Under the pieces are notes generated by a model that worked only from the letters and a program-made list of their open reading frames with translations, was not told where the DNA came from and made no database searches. Both the position numbers and the translations under genes were made by a program. This document shows, in pieces, positions 8,272-17,197 of a stretch of DNA of 64,000 nucleotides (the stretch's first letter is position 1; every line of letters starts with the position of its first letter). Source of the stretch: JADGGM01 sp027307005. GTDB lineage: Bacteria > Gemmatimonadota > Gemmatimonadetes > Gemmatimonadales > Gemmatimonadaceae. Location of the stretch: positions 183,665 through 247,664 of the forward strand of contig DATIEP010000036.1 in NCBI GenBank assembly GCA_035455745.1. Reading direction: 5' to 3'.

Positions 8272-9887
8272 CCGCGACGCCACGACTGCGCGAGTTGTCG
8301 ACCGACTTGCGCGCGCTCGAAGCGCGTCTTCGGTTAGGCGGCGGCGCCGACAAAATCGAGCGCCAGCACCGGCAGGGCAAGCTCACCGCGCGCGAGCGCA
8401 TCGCGCTGCTGTGCGACCCCGGCGCGCGGTTTCTCGAGGTGGGCCTGCTCGTCGCCTACGATCAATACGATGGCCAGGCGCCGGGCGCCGGCGTCGTGAC
8501 CGGCGTCGGCATCGTCGAGGGACGCGAAGTGGTGGTCGTCGCCAACGACGCGACGGTGAAAGCCGGGTCGTGGTGGCCCGAAACGATCCGCAAGATGCTC
8601 CGGGCCCAGGAAATCGCGATGCGCTGCCGCATCCCGATCATCTACCTGGTCGATTCCGCCGGCGTGAATCTGCCGTATCAGGGCGGCGTGTTCCCCGGGC
8701 AATACGGCGCGAGCCGGATCTTCTATTACAACTCGGTCATGCGGCGCTACCTGCGGATTCCGCAGCTCGCCGCCGTGATGGGACCGTGCATCGCGGGCGG
8801 CGCGTACCTGCCGGCGCTGTCCGACGTGATCCTGATGGTGGAAGGCACGTCGTTCATGGGGTTGGGCGGTCCGAACCTGGTCAAGGGCGCCACGGGACAG
8901 GTGGTGGACAGCGAATCGTTAGGCGGCGCCCACACGCACACCGAGATTTCGGGCGTGGCGCACTACGTCGTCAAGAACGACGAGCGCTGCGTCGAGAAGT
9001 TGCGCGCGCTCGTGTCGCGCCTTCCTCGGCTCGTGAGGCGGGGGGGGAAGGACGGGGCCCCGCCCGCGACGCCCTCCGACGCGCTGTACGACCTGCTGCC
9101 CCAGGACCACCGCATGTCGTACGAGATGCACGAGGTCCTGCGCGCGATCGTCGACCGCGGCGAGCTGGATGAATTCCAGAGCGGCCGCGCCAAGGAAATG
9201 ATTTGCGGCGACGCAGCCATCGACGGCATGCCGGTGGGCGTGATCGCCAACCATCGCGGGCTGATCAAAGGACGCGAGGGCGAGCGCCCGCGCTTCGGCG
9301 GCATCATCTACACCGAAAGCGCGGAGAAGGTGGCCTACTTCATCGACCGCTGCGACCGCGAGCGCATGCCGCTGTTGTTCGTGCAGGATGTCTCGGGTTT
9401 CATGGTCGGACCGGAGGCCGAGCACGGCGGCATCATCCGCGCAGGTGCGCAATTCGTCGAGGCGATGGCGACGGCGACGGTGCCCAAGCTCGTCCTCACG
9501 GTAAATCATGCGTCCGGCGCGGGATACTACGCGATGGCAGGGCAGGGGTTCGACCCGGATTTCATCTTCACGTGGCCCACTGGGCGGATGGGTGTGATGG
9601 AAGGCGAATCGGCGGTGCAGGCAGTGCATGGACCAGCGCTCGAAGTGGCGCGCCGCGCGAACAAACACCCTGATCCCGACCTCGCCGCGGCAATCGATGC
9701 AATGCGGGCGGACTACGATCATCAGCTCGATGCGCGCTTTGCCGCCGCTCGCGGATACGTGGACGCAGTGATCTATCCCGAGGAGACGCGAGACGTCCTG
9801 GCGATGGCGCTGCGCAGTGCGCTCAACAATCCCGGCGCGCACCTCGGCGCGTTCGTGCTGCCGCCGCATCTCGGAGAGCACGCATGA
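8268..9887 (+). CDS. Acyl-CoA carboxylase, carboxyltransferase (beta) subunit
   Basis: A 539-residue crotonase-fold carboxyltransferase. The N half carries IIYLVDSAGVNLPYQGGVFPGQ and CIAGGAYLPALSD; the C half carries FVQDVSGFMVGPEAEHGGIIRAGA, LTVNHASGAGYYAMAG and FTWPTGRMGVMEG. These are closest in style to methylcrotonyl- or geranyl-CoA carboxylase beta subunits, with propionyl-CoA carboxylase as the alternative. It starts at GTG 8268, overlapping the mutB stop, and overlaps atuA at its end. No biotin carboxylase or biotin carrier subunit is encoded in the window. The neighbours AtuA and crotonase favour leucine/isovalerate or acyclic terpene catabolism. Confidence 0.9.
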   Translation: MTATPRLRELSTDLRALEARLRLGGGADKIERQHRQGKLTARERIALLCDPGARFLEVGLLVAYDQYDGQAPGAGVVTGVGIVEGREVVVVANDATVKAGSWWPETIRKMLRAQEIAMRCRIPIIYLVDSAGVNLPYQGGVFPGQYGASRIFYYNSVMRRYLRIPQLAAVMGPCIAGGAYLPALSDVILMVEGTSFMGLGGPNLVKGATGQVVDSESLGGAHTHTEISGVAHYVVKNDERCVEKLRALVSRLPRLVRRGGKDGAPPATPSDALYDLLPQDHRMSYEMHEVLRAIVDRGELDEFQSGRAKEMICGDAAIDGMPVGVIANHRGLIKGREGERPRFGGIIYTESAEKVAYFIDRCDRERMPLLFVQDVSGFMVGPEAEHGGIIRAGAQFVEAMATATVPKLVLTVNHASGAGYYAMAGQGFDPDFIFTWPTGRMGVMEGESAVQAVHGPALEVARRANKHPDPDLAAAIDAMRADYDHQLDARFAAARGYVDAVIYPEETRDVLAMALRSALNNPGAHLGAFVLPPHLGEHA

Positions 9888-11248
9888 CCCGCGTCGTGCG
9901 CGTGGCGAGCGGACAGGGATTCTGGGGCGACTGGTTGGAAGCCCCTCACCGCCAGGCCGATGGCGGACCGATCGACTATCTCATGCTCGACTATCTGGCC
10001 GAGGTGACGATGTCGATCTTGCAGAAGCAGAAGGAGCGCGATCCGTCGTTAGGCTACGCGCGCGATTTCATCGGCGCCATGGAGAGCGTGTTCCCGGCCG
10101 TCGCCCAACGGGGCGTGCGCGTGGTGGCGAATGCCGGCGGAGTCAACCCGGTGGCGTGCGCCGCCGCGGTCCGCGAGGCGGCGCGACGCGCCGGCGTGTC
10201 GCCGCGGATTCGCATCGGCATCGTCACCGGCGACGACTTGCTGCCGCGCATCGACGCGCTGCTGGCCGAGGGCCACGCGCTCGCCAACATGGAGACAGGC
10301 GAACCCCTCTCGACCATTCGCGACCGCGTGCTGTCGGCGAACGCCTACCTCGGCGCACCGCCGATCGTCGAGGCGCTCGAGCGCGGCGCCAACGTCGTCG
10401 TCACCGGCCGGTCGACCGACACCGCGCTCACCATGGCGCCCTTGCTCCACGAGTTCGGCTGGCGTCTCGATGACTGGGACAAGCTCGCCGCGGGCATCGT
10501 CGCCGGACACATCATCGAGTGCGGCGCACAGTGCTCGGGCGGCAACTGCCTGTACGACTGGCGCACGATTCCCGACCTCGCGAACATCGGATACCCGATC
10601 GTCGAGGGGCACGACGACGGCAGCTTCGTGATTTACAAGCATCCGAACACCGGCGGCCGCATCGATGTACACAGCGTGAGCGAGCAATTGGTGTACGAGA
10701 TGGGCGATCCGCACTCGTACATCACGCCCGACGTCATCGCCGACTTCACGACGATCCATCTCGAGCGCGCGGGCGCCGATCGCGTGCGCGTGTTCGGCAT
10801 CCGCGGCCGGCCGCCCACCGACAAGCTCAAGGTGTCGATCGCCTATCGCGCCGGGTTCAAGGCGTTAGGCACGCTCGTGTACGCGTGGCCCGACGCGCTC
10901 GAGAAGGCGCGCCTGGCCGACCGCGTGCTGCGCGAGCGTCTCGACCGGCTCGGCTTGACGTTCGACGCGGTGCACACGGAATTCCTCGGCGCGTCGGCGA
11001 CGCACGGCGCGCTGGCCGGACCCGCGGGCGACGTGCCCGAGGTCCAGCTGCGCATCGGCGTGCGCGGGCCGGACCGGAAGGCGGTCGAACGGTTCACCCG
11101 CGAGATCGCTCCGTTAGTCCTGAACGGACCGCCCAGCGTCACCGGATTCGCCGGGGGCCGGCCGAAGGCCGAAGAGGTGGTGGCGTACTGGCCGGCCCTC
11201 GTCGACAAGCGCGTCGTGACGCCGGCGGTCACCATGGATGAGCCATGA
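9884..11248 (+). CDS. atuA: AtuA family protein (DUF1446, acyclic terpene utilisation)
   Basis: A 454-residue DUF1446/AtuA protein. Conserved stretches are VRVASGQGFWGDW at the N terminus, VVANAGGVNPVACA near 80, VTGRSTDTAL near 170 and the HIIECGAQCSGGNCLYDW cluster near 205. AtuA is required for citronellol/geraniol catabolism in Pseudomonas, but its reaction is not established. It overlaps the carboxyltransferase gene (ATGA) and the next gene, which encodes the ferredoxin-fold domain that is fused to AtuA in some species. The set is therefore likely one enzyme system handling branched acyl-CoA. Confidence 0.88.
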   Translation: MTRVVRVASGQGFWGDWLEAPHRQADGGPIDYLMLDYLAEVTMSILQKQKERDPSLGYARDFIGAMESVFPAVAQRGVRVVANAGGVNPVACAAAVREAARRAGVSPRIRIGIVTGDDLLPRIDALLAEGHALANMETGEPLSTIRDRVLSANAYLGAPPIVEALERGANVVVTGRSTDTALTMAPLLHEFGWRLDDWDKLAAGIVAGHIIECGAQCSGGNCLYDWRTIPDLANIGYPIVEGHDDGSFVIYKHPNTGGRIDVHSVSEQLVYEMGDPHSYITPDVIADFTTIHLERAGADRVRVFGIRGRPPTDKLKVSIAYRAGFKALGTLVYAWPDALEKARLADRVLRERLDRLGLTFDAVHTEFLGASATHGALAGPAGDVPEVQLRIGVRGPDRKAVERFTREIAPLVLNGPPSVTGFAGGRPKAEEVVAYWPALVDKRVVTPAVTMDEP

Positions 11249-11601
11249 AGATTCGGCTGTTGGACATCGCGCACGCGCGCTCGGGCGACAAGGGCGACAC
11301 GGCCAACGTCGGCGTGATCGCGCTCGAGCCCCGATGGTACCCGCTGCTCGAGCGGGAGCTGACCCGCGACCGGGTGGCGCGCCACTTCGCCGGCGCGATC
11401 ACGGGCGGCGTCGAGCGGTACGAGTTGCCGAATCTGGGCGCGCTCAACTTTCTGCTGCACGGTGCGTTAGGCGGCGGCGGCACGCTGTCGCTCAAGACCG
11501 ATGCGCAGGGCAAGGTGTTCTCCACCGCGCTGCTCCGCCTCGAGCTCGAGGTTCCCGACGCCGAGGCGCGGCGGCTCGGACTGCCGGGCGCCGCCGGGTG
11601 A
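11245..11601 (+). CDS. AtuA-associated ferredoxin-fold-like protein
   Basis: A 118-residue protein beginning MKIRLLDIAHARSGDKGDTANVG, the signature of the small AtuA-C-like domain that follows DUF1446 in fused AtuA proteins. It has no cysteines, so it is not an iron-sulphur ferredoxin; the name describes the fold. It overlaps atuA by ATGA and the crotonase by GTGA, supporting a complex with AtuA. Confidence 0.82.
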   Translation: MKIRLLDIAHARSGDKGDTANVGVIALEPRWYPLLERELTRDRVARHFAGAITGGVERYELPNLGALNFLLHGALGGGGTLSLKTDAQGKVFSTALLRLELEVPDAEARRLGLPGAAG

Positions 11602-12383
11602 ACCGGATCCGCGTCGCAGCTGCCGACGGCGTGGGACGCATCACGCTGGCGCGTCCCGAAAAGAAGAACGCGCTCGACCGCGCGGCGGCCGATGAGCTGG
11701 TGGACGCGCTCGGACGGTGCGCCGCCGACCCGGCGGTGCGCGTCGTGCTCCTCGCCGCCGACGGACCGGACTTCTGCGCCGGCGCGGACCTCGCCGCGCT
11801 GGCCGCACTCGTCGACGCCGGCGCCGCCGCGCAGCACGAGGATGCCATGGCGTTAGGCAACGTGTTCATCGCCATGCGCGAGATGCCCAAACCCGTCGTC
11901 GCCGCGGTCCGCGGGCGCGCGCTGGCCGGCGGCGCGGGCCTGGCGACCGCCTGCGACATCGTGCTCGCCGACGAGGACGCGCGGTTCGGGTATCCCGAAG
12001 TCCGAGTCGGCTTCGTGCCGGCGATGGTGATGACGATGCTGCGCCGAACGGTGGGCGAGAAGCAGGCGTTCGAGCTCGTCGCGACCGGGCGCGTGCTCTC
12101 GGCGCGCGAGGCGCTCGAGGCGAGTCTCGTGTCGCGAGTGGTCGCGGCGGGCACGCTCGATGCCGCCGCCGACGAGGTGGTCCGCGGGCTGGCGGCGTCG
12201 CCGCCCGGCGCGGTCGCGTTCACCAAGCGGCTGTTCTACGATCTGGACGGCGTGAGCTTCCGCTCCGGCATTGCGTTAGGCGCGCAGGTCAACGTGGACG
12301 CCCGCGCGACGGCCGAGTTCCGCGACGGCGTCCGCCGCTTCCTCGACGCCAAAGGAAAGGGCAGGGAGGGACGGACGCCATGA
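11598..12383 (+). CDS. Enoyl-CoA hydratase/isomerase (crotonase family)
   Basis: A 261-residue crotonase. Oxyanion-hole motifs FCAGADLAAL (near 60) and RGRALAGGAGLATACD (near 108) and the FGYPEVRVGF stretch are present. In the position of the first catalytic Glu of hydratases (near A-G-G-G-x-E/G) it has AGGAGLA, and the second motif reads PEVRVGF. The hydratase mechanism is thus possible but methylglutaconyl-CoA hydratase or an isomerase are alternatives. GTG start overlaps the previous stop. In this operon it probably hydrates the product of the carboxylase (methylglutaconyl- or isohexenylglutaconyl-CoA). Confidence 0.88.
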   Translation: MNRIRVAAADGVGRITLARPEKKNALDRAAADELVDALGRCAADPAVRVVLLAADGPDFCAGADLAALAALVDAGAAAQHEDAMALGNVFIAMREMPKPVVAAVRGRALAGGAGLATACDIVLADEDARFGYPEVRVGFVPAMVMTMLRRTVGEKQAFELVATGRVLSAREALEASLVSRVVAAGTLDAAADEVVRGLAASPPGAVAFTKRLFYDLDGVSFRSGIALGAQVNVDARATAEFRDGVRRFLDAKGKGREGRTP

Positions 12384-12544
12384 AGCGCATCGACCTGCTC
12401 AAAGTGGTGCTGCTGTTCGTGGCGCTGGCGATCTGGGCGTACGGCGCACACACGGGCCGACGGAGCCTGATGATCGTCGGCATCGGCTTCCTGGTCGTCG
12501 CGCTGCTGCTGCGCTTCGTGCCGAAGATCGGCGGACGGTCCTAG
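12380..12544 (+). CDS. Small membrane protein, unknown function
   Basis: A 54-residue protein with a short basic N terminus (MKRIDLLK), one hydrophobic helix (VVLLFVALAIWAYGA), a basic turn (HTGRRS) and a second helix (LMIVGIGFLVVALLLRFV). Strong RBS AGGGAGGG sits just upstream. It overlaps the crotonase stop (ATGA), so it is the last gene of the operon. I do not recognise the family. Confidence 0.65.
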   Translation: MKRIDLLKVVLLFVALAIWAYGAHTGRRSLMIVGIGFLVVALLLRFVPKIGGRS

Positions 12545-12554
12545 GCTTTCTGTC

Positions 12555-12947
12555 TCAATGGGGCACTTCGCTCATGAGGGCGAAGGGGTGGCCCTCCGAG
12601 TCGCGGTACTCGCCCAGCCAGAGGTCGTGGTCGCTCATCCGCGCGATCATCGCCGGCGGAGTGATCGTCTCGACGCCGCGCTCGGTCAGCGCCCGAGCGG
12701 CCGCCTGGATGTCCGCGACGCGATAGTACAACAGGCCGGCGCCCACCGGCTCCGAGTTTGGTTCGGCCACCCCGAGCATGAGCCGCACGCCGCCGCAGTC
12801 GAAGAACGCCATGCGCTGCGGCACCTCGAACAGGAAGCGCATGCCGAGCGTGTCGCGGTAGAACGCCGTCGCACGCGCGAGATCGGTGACCGGAATGAGC
12901 ACCTGGCCGATCTGGGAGAGAGAGAGCATGGGGGTCGTCGCCGGCAT
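12555..12947 (-). CDS. Glyoxalase/bleomycin-resistance (VOC) family protein
   Basis: A 130-residue VOC protein: IGQVLIPVTDLARATAFYRDTLGMRFLF is the first beta-alpha-beta-beta-beta module, and SEPVGAGLLYYRVADIQAA begins the second. The metal ligand positions are only partly conserved, so the substrate is unknown. The start at 12947 is favoured by a complementary CGGAGG immediately upstream. It is divergent from the marR gene, with a dyad between them, so MarR may control both. Confidence 0.85.
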   Translation of the reverse strand: MPATTPMLSLSQIGQVLIPVTDLARATAFYRDTLGMRFLFEVPQRMAFFDCGGVRLMLGVAEPNSEPVGAGLLYYRVADIQAAARALTERGVETITPPAMIARMSDHDLWLGEYRDSEGHPFALMSEVPH

Positions 12948-13025
12948 GGGGCCTCCGCTGCACGGTGAGGCGGTGCGCCACCGCATCCGCGCCAGGCGCC
13001 CGGGTGGCGGCTGGCGTGTCAGTTA

Positions 13026-13040
13026 GTTAGTATTGCTAAC
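13026..13040. promoter_or_regulatory. Dyad GTTAG-N5-CTAAC, candidate MarR operator
   Basis: GTTAG (13026-13030) and CTAAC (13036-13040) flank TATTG, ending 4 bases before the marR ATG and about 80 bases before the divergent VOC gene. MarR proteins commonly bind short AT-rich dyads in such divergent regions and repress themselves. Confidence 0.5.
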
Positions 13041-13044
13041 CACT

Positions 13045-13494
13045 ATGGCACCGCCGCCCCGTTCGCGCAAGAGCCCCGATCCCGACGCCGTCGCCGACCG
13101 GCTCCACTCCGCCGCCATCCACATCCTGCGCCGCGTCCGCCGCGAGGACGCCGGCATGGGACTGAGCGCGCCGCGCGCATCCGCACTCTCCGTCGTCGTC
13201 TTCGGCGGACCTATCACCCTCGGCGCCCTCGCCGCCGCCGAGCAGGTGCGGCCGCCGACCATGACACACCTCGTCCGCGCGCTCGAAGCCCTGGGCCTCG
13301 TCACGCGTGTCGCTGATCCCGAGGACGGCCGCATCGTCCGCATTGCCGCAACCCGCCGCGGCAGAACGCTCCTCGCTGCCGGACGAGCACGGCGGGTGAG
13401 CGTCCTGTCGCGCCAACTGCGCACGCTCTCGAAACGCGACCTCGCCACCCTGGCCCGTGCGGCGGAGCTCCTGGATGTGCTCTCCCACGACTGA
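13045..13494 (+). CDS. MarR family transcriptional regulator
   Basis: A 149-residue winged-helix protein. The recognition helix region is VRPPTMTHLVRALEALGLVTRVADPEDGRIVRIAATRRGRTLL, with the typical wing D-P-E-D-G-R. ATG 13045 is preferred over an upstream TTG because the latter would start inside the dyad. It probably represses itself and the divergent VOC gene in response to a small molecule. Confidence 0.88.
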   Translation: MAPPPRSRKSPDPDAVADRLHSAAIHILRRVRREDAGMGLSAPRASALSVVVFGGPITLGALAAAEQVRPPTMTHLVRALEALGLVTRVADPEDGRIVRIAATRRGRTLLAAGRARRVSVLSRQLRTLSKRDLATLARAAELLDVLSHD

Positions 13495-13678
13495 CGTCAT
13501 CGCCGAAACCGCCGGCCATCCAGGCAACGAAAATCCGGGAAACGATCTCGAATCACGCGGGTATTGGCACTGGCCAGCCCGTTCGCGGATTCATACCAAC
13601 GACCTGAAGCAGACCGTGGTCGGGCATGTTGTCCGGTTCGGTTGTTGCTGAACGAAGGCGTCACAGGGAGGAGTAGAC

Positions 13679-14569
13679 ATGGCCCAGGAGAAGCGCCGCC
13701 GCACGCGTGCGACTCCCGCCGACATCACGCCGGCGGAAGCCGATCGCGACATCCTCGATCAGTACTTCGCCGAAGTGAGCCGGTACTCGCTGCTCCACGT
13801 GGACGAGGAGCAGGCGCTCGCCCGTCGGATACGCCGCGGCGATGAACTGGCGCTCGACGAGCTGGTACGTCGGAATCTCCGTTTCGTCGTCTCAGTGGCC
13901 AAGAAGTATCAGAACCGCGGGCTGCCCCTCATCGACTTGATCGGCGAGGGGAACGTCGGCCTGATGACGGCGGCTCGGAAGTTCGATCCCGACCAGGGCG
14001 TGAAGTTCATCTCCTATGCGGTGTGGTGGATCCGCCAGGCCATCCTGGCGTCGCTCGCGCGCCAGGGACGCACCGTGCGCGTGCCGCTCAACCGCACCGC
14101 CGACCTGTCGCGCGTGATCAAGGCGGCTGGCGTGCTGCGCGATCGCCTGCGCCGCGAGCCCACGCCGGAGGAGATCGCGCAGATCACGGACATTCCGACA
14201 GAGATCGTGAGCGCGCTCACGGCTCTCAACGCAGCCGATGTGCGCCTTGACGCCGCGGTGGGCAAGGACAGCGACCGCGCGCTCATCGAGCGCTTTGCCG
14301 CCGACGAGATGCCGGACCTCGAGCAGGAAGTGCTCGATCGGTTCCGTCGCGCCGAGCTCGCGCGAGCGTTGTCCACGCTGCCCGCCCGCGACGCCAAGAT
14401 CCTCGAGTTGTATTTCGGCTTGCAGGGCGATCGCGAGCACACGCTCGACGAAATCGGCAAGATGCTGGGTGTGACCCGCGAGCGCGTGCGGCAGCTTCGC
14501 GATCGTGCGTTGCGCCGTCTGCGGCACGGATCCGTCGGCGCCGTATTGCGAGATCTTTCCGCGGCGTAG
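13679..14569 (+). CDS. RpoD/SigA-type RNA polymerase sigma factor (short form)
   Basis: A 296-residue group 1/2-like sigma-70 factor. Region 1.2 is near residue 22; region 2 is LRFVVSVAKKYQNRGLPLIDLIGEGNVGLMTAARKFDPDQGVKFISYAVWWIRQAI (63-118); region 3 is LRREPTPEEIAQITDIP; region 4 ends HTLDEIGKMLGVTRERVRQLRDRALRRLRH. There is no region 1.1 and only about 25 residues precede region 1.2, so it may be a second housekeeping-like factor. A strong AGGGAGGAG lies 5 bases before the ATG. The 180-base upstream gap shows no convincing promoter. Confidence 0.92.
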   Translation: MAQEKRRRTRATPADITPAEADRDILDQYFAEVSRYSLLHVDEEQALARRIRRGDELALDELVRRNLRFVVSVAKKYQNRGLPLIDLIGEGNVGLMTAARKFDPDQGVKFISYAVWWIRQAILASLARQGRTVRVPLNRTADLSRVIKAAGVLRDRLRREPTPEEIAQITDIPTEIVSALTALNAADVRLDAAVGKDSDRALIERFAADEMPDLEQEVLDRFRRAELARALSTLPARDAKILELYFGLQGDREHTLDEIGKMLGVTRERVRQLRDRALRRLRHGSVGAVLRDLSAA

Positions 14570-14634
14570 TTCGCGGCGCTCGTGGGCGGCGGCGGGGTGC
14601 GACGGCCGCTGCTCAACCGGTTAGTTTCCTTCGC

Positions 14635-17136
14635 ATGCCTCCACAGCGCGTTCCCGAGCTGCTTTCTCCGGCCGGCTCGCTCGACGCCGTGCGCGCGGCG
14701 TTGGCCAACGGAGCCGACGCCGTCTACCTTGGCGCCGAGCGGTTCAACGCGCGGGACGAAGGTGCGCAGCTCACGCTGGACGATCTCGCCGAGGCGTGCC
14801 GGCTCGCGCGCTCGCGCGGACGACGCATCTATCTCACGCTCAACACGCTGCTCAAACCATCGGAGCTGGCGGACGCGCTGACTTTGTTAGGCGAGTGCCT
14901 CGACCGCGGCATCCACGCCGCGATCGTGCAGGACCTGGGGCTCGTTCGCCTGGCGCAGCAGGTCTATCCGGGCGTCGAGCTCCACGGCTCGACGCAGCTC
15001 ACGGTGCACGATCCGGACGGCGCCGCCTTCCTGTCTGCGTTAGGCCTCGAGCGCGTGGTGCTCGCCCGCGAGAACACCCTCGAGGACATCGACGCCATCC
15101 ACAGGGCCGTCCCCGGCCTGCTGCTCGAGTCATTCGTCCACGGCGCGCTCTGCATCTCGTACTCGGGCCAGTGTCTCATGTCGGGCATGATCTCGGAGCG
15201 GAGCGCGAACCGCGGGTCGTGCGCGCAGTCGTGCCGGAAGGACTACGTGCTCACCGACGCGGCGAGCGGCGAGACGCTCGACAGCGGCTATCTCATCTCG
15301 GCCAAGGACCTCGCGGCGCACGAACACCTGGACGCGATTGCGCGCGCCGGGATCCACACGCTCAAGATCGAGGGCCGGAAGAAGCGGCCCGAATACGTGG
15401 CGACGGTCACGCAGAGCTATCGCGCGTCGCTCGACCGGCTGTCCCGCGGCGAGCCGTTTCTGCCCGACGACGACGAGCGGCGCGACCTCGTGCAGATCTA
15501 CAGCCGCGGATTCACGGACGGCATGTACGGCGGCCGCGCGGGCCGCGAGTACGTGACGCGCGATCACCCGGACAATCGCGGGGTGGAGCTCGGCGTCGTG
15601 GTGGGCCACGACCGCGCGGCGCACCTCGTGGAGGTGACGGCGCCGCTGGCCGCGGGCGATGGCATCGTGCTCCTGCCGCCTAACGGGAGCACCGGAGCGC
15701 CGAACGGCGCCGCCGCGACCGATGTGCGAACGCTCGCCCAACGCGACGGCATCGTCAGACAAGCGGTCACCGCGCCGCTGCGCGGCCGCGCGCCCATCGG
15801 GTGGCGCGTCTTCCGTACGTCGCACAACGCGCTGCTGGCGCGCGCACGCGAGAGCTTCGCCGAGGTGGCGTCCAGCAAAGGCGGCGGGCGCGCCCGCCTC
15901 GACGTCCGCGCCGCCGGCAGCGACGGCGCTCCGCTCGAACTGACGTTCAGCGCGGGGTCGGACCACGTCACCGTGCACGGCGAGGCGCCGCTCGCCCCGG
16001 CACGGGCGCACGCCCTCGATGAGGCGCAGCTCCGCCAGCAGCTAGGCCGGTTAGGCGAGACGCCCTTCGCCCTCGGCGCCGTCGACACCACGGCGCTCGA
16101 GCCGGGATTGTTCGTGCCAGTGCGGGAGCTCAACACCATGCGGCAGCGCGCGGCGGCCGAGCTCGCCCGCATCCGCGCCGGCGCGCACGAGCACCGGGTG
16201 TCCGCGCGGCGCGCCGCGATCGAGGCCGCGATCGCGCACGACCCGGCCAATGGTGCTGCCCCCGCAGCCGGTGAGCCGGCCTGCGTCCTCGCCGCCGACG
16301 TCCACACGCCGGACGATGCGCGCGCCGCCGCGGACGCCGGCGCCACCGAGATCACCTTCGATCCGTTCCTCCGCCACCCCGTGCCGCCGCGGGCGCGCAT
16401 CGTCGCGTTAGGCGAAGAGCTCGCCGCGCACGGCATCGCCTTCCGCCTGCGCACGCCCACCATCGTGCGGCCCGAGGAACGCCGCGACGTCGATCGTTGG
16501 CTCGACCTCGGCCTCCCCCTCCTGTCCGGACACGCCGGACTCGTCGCATCGCTCGGCGCACGCGGACGCGACGTCGTCGCCGATTACGCGGTCAACTGCT
16601 TCAATCAGCACAGTGCGGCGGTGCTGTTCGATCATGGCGCGCGCCGGATCACGCTCTCCGTCGAGCTCACCGTGGGCGAGATCGCCGAGCTGGTGATGCC
16701 GTGGTCCGGCCGCGGCTTCGACGTCGTCGTGTACGGCCGCCCGGAGGGCATGACCATCGAACACTGCGTGCTCTCGGCCGCGTTCGATCGGGAGCCGACC
16801 ACCTGCCGCGACCTGTGCGTGCAGAAGCACCCACGCGTCGAGCTCACGGACCCGGCCGGCTACACCTTCCCGGTGGCCACCGACTCGGCCTGCCGCAACC
16901 GCTTGTTGCACTCGCGGCCCATCGAAGCCTCCGAGTTTCTGCCGCAGCTCTGGAGCCTGGGACTCCGCACGTACCGCATGGTGTTCAACATGCCTGGCGA
17001 CCCGGTGGCGCAACTCGTGGCGCGCACCCGCGCCGCGCTCGACGCGCTGCACGGCCACGAGCCGGCTGCGTTAGGCGAGATCCGCGCGCTGGTCGGCACA
17101 CGGTTCACCCGCGGCCATTTCGTGCGCGCCGTGTAA
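14635..17136 (+). CDS. U32 family peptidase-like protein (RlhA/TrhP-like, long form)
   Basis: An 833-residue two-lobed U32 protein. The signature HGALCISYSGQCLMSGMISERSANRGSCAQSCR lies near residue 168, followed by ISAKDLAAHEHLDAIARAGIHTLKIEGRKKRPEYVA; a DUF3656-like middle comes next, and a second U32-like barrel has DLCVQKHP and ACRNRLLHSRPIEASEFLP near the end. The cysteines in the signature ligate an iron-sulphur cluster in characterised relatives that hydroxylate rRNA or tRNA (RlhA, TrhP). A modification role is therefore more likely than proteolysis. Confidence 0.85.
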   Translation: MPPQRVPELLSPAGSLDAVRAALANGADAVYLGAERFNARDEGAQLTLDDLAEACRLARSRGRRIYLTLNTLLKPSELADALTLLGECLDRGIHAAIVQDLGLVRLAQQVYPGVELHGSTQLTVHDPDGAAFLSALGLERVVLARENTLEDIDAIHRAVPGLLLESFVHGALCISYSGQCLMSGMISERSANRGSCAQSCRKDYVLTDAASGETLDSGYLISAKDLAAHEHLDAIARAGIHTLKIEGRKKRPEYVATVTQSYRASLDRLSRGEPFLPDDDERRDLVQIYSRGFTDGMYGGRAGREYVTRDHPDNRGVELGVVVGHDRAAHLVEVTAPLAAGDGIVLLPPNGSTGAPNGAAATDVRTLAQRDGIVRQAVTAPLRGRAPIGWRVFRTSHNALLARARESFAEVASSKGGGRARLDVRAAGSDGAPLELTFSAGSDHVTVHGEAPLAPARAHALDEAQLRQQLGRLGETPFALGAVDTTALEPGLFVPVRELNTMRQRAAAELARIRAGAHEHRVSARRAAIEAAIAHDPANGAAPAAGEPACVLAADVHTPDDARAAADAGATEITFDPFLRHPVPPRARIVALGEELAAHGIAFRLRTPTIVRPEERRDVDRWLDLGLPLLSGHAGLVASLGARGRDVVADYAVNCFNQHSAAVLFDHGARRITLSVELTVGEIAELVMPWSGRGFDVVVYGRPEGMTIEHCVLSAAFDREPTTCRDLCVQKHPRVELTDPAGYTFPVATDSACRNRLLHSRPIEASEFLPQLWSLGLRTYRMVFNMPGDPVAQLVARTRAALDALHGHEPAALGEIRALVGTRFTRGHFVRAV

Positions 17137-17197
17137 TCGATGCGCCTCGCATTCCTTCGATGACGCCGCACCCCGCGCGCGGCGCGATGCTCCCCGA

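Noticed and set aside
8919..9881. Minus-strand frame of about 320 codons opposite the carboxyltransferase
   Set aside because: No domain seen; the plus gene has all carboxyltransferase motifs.
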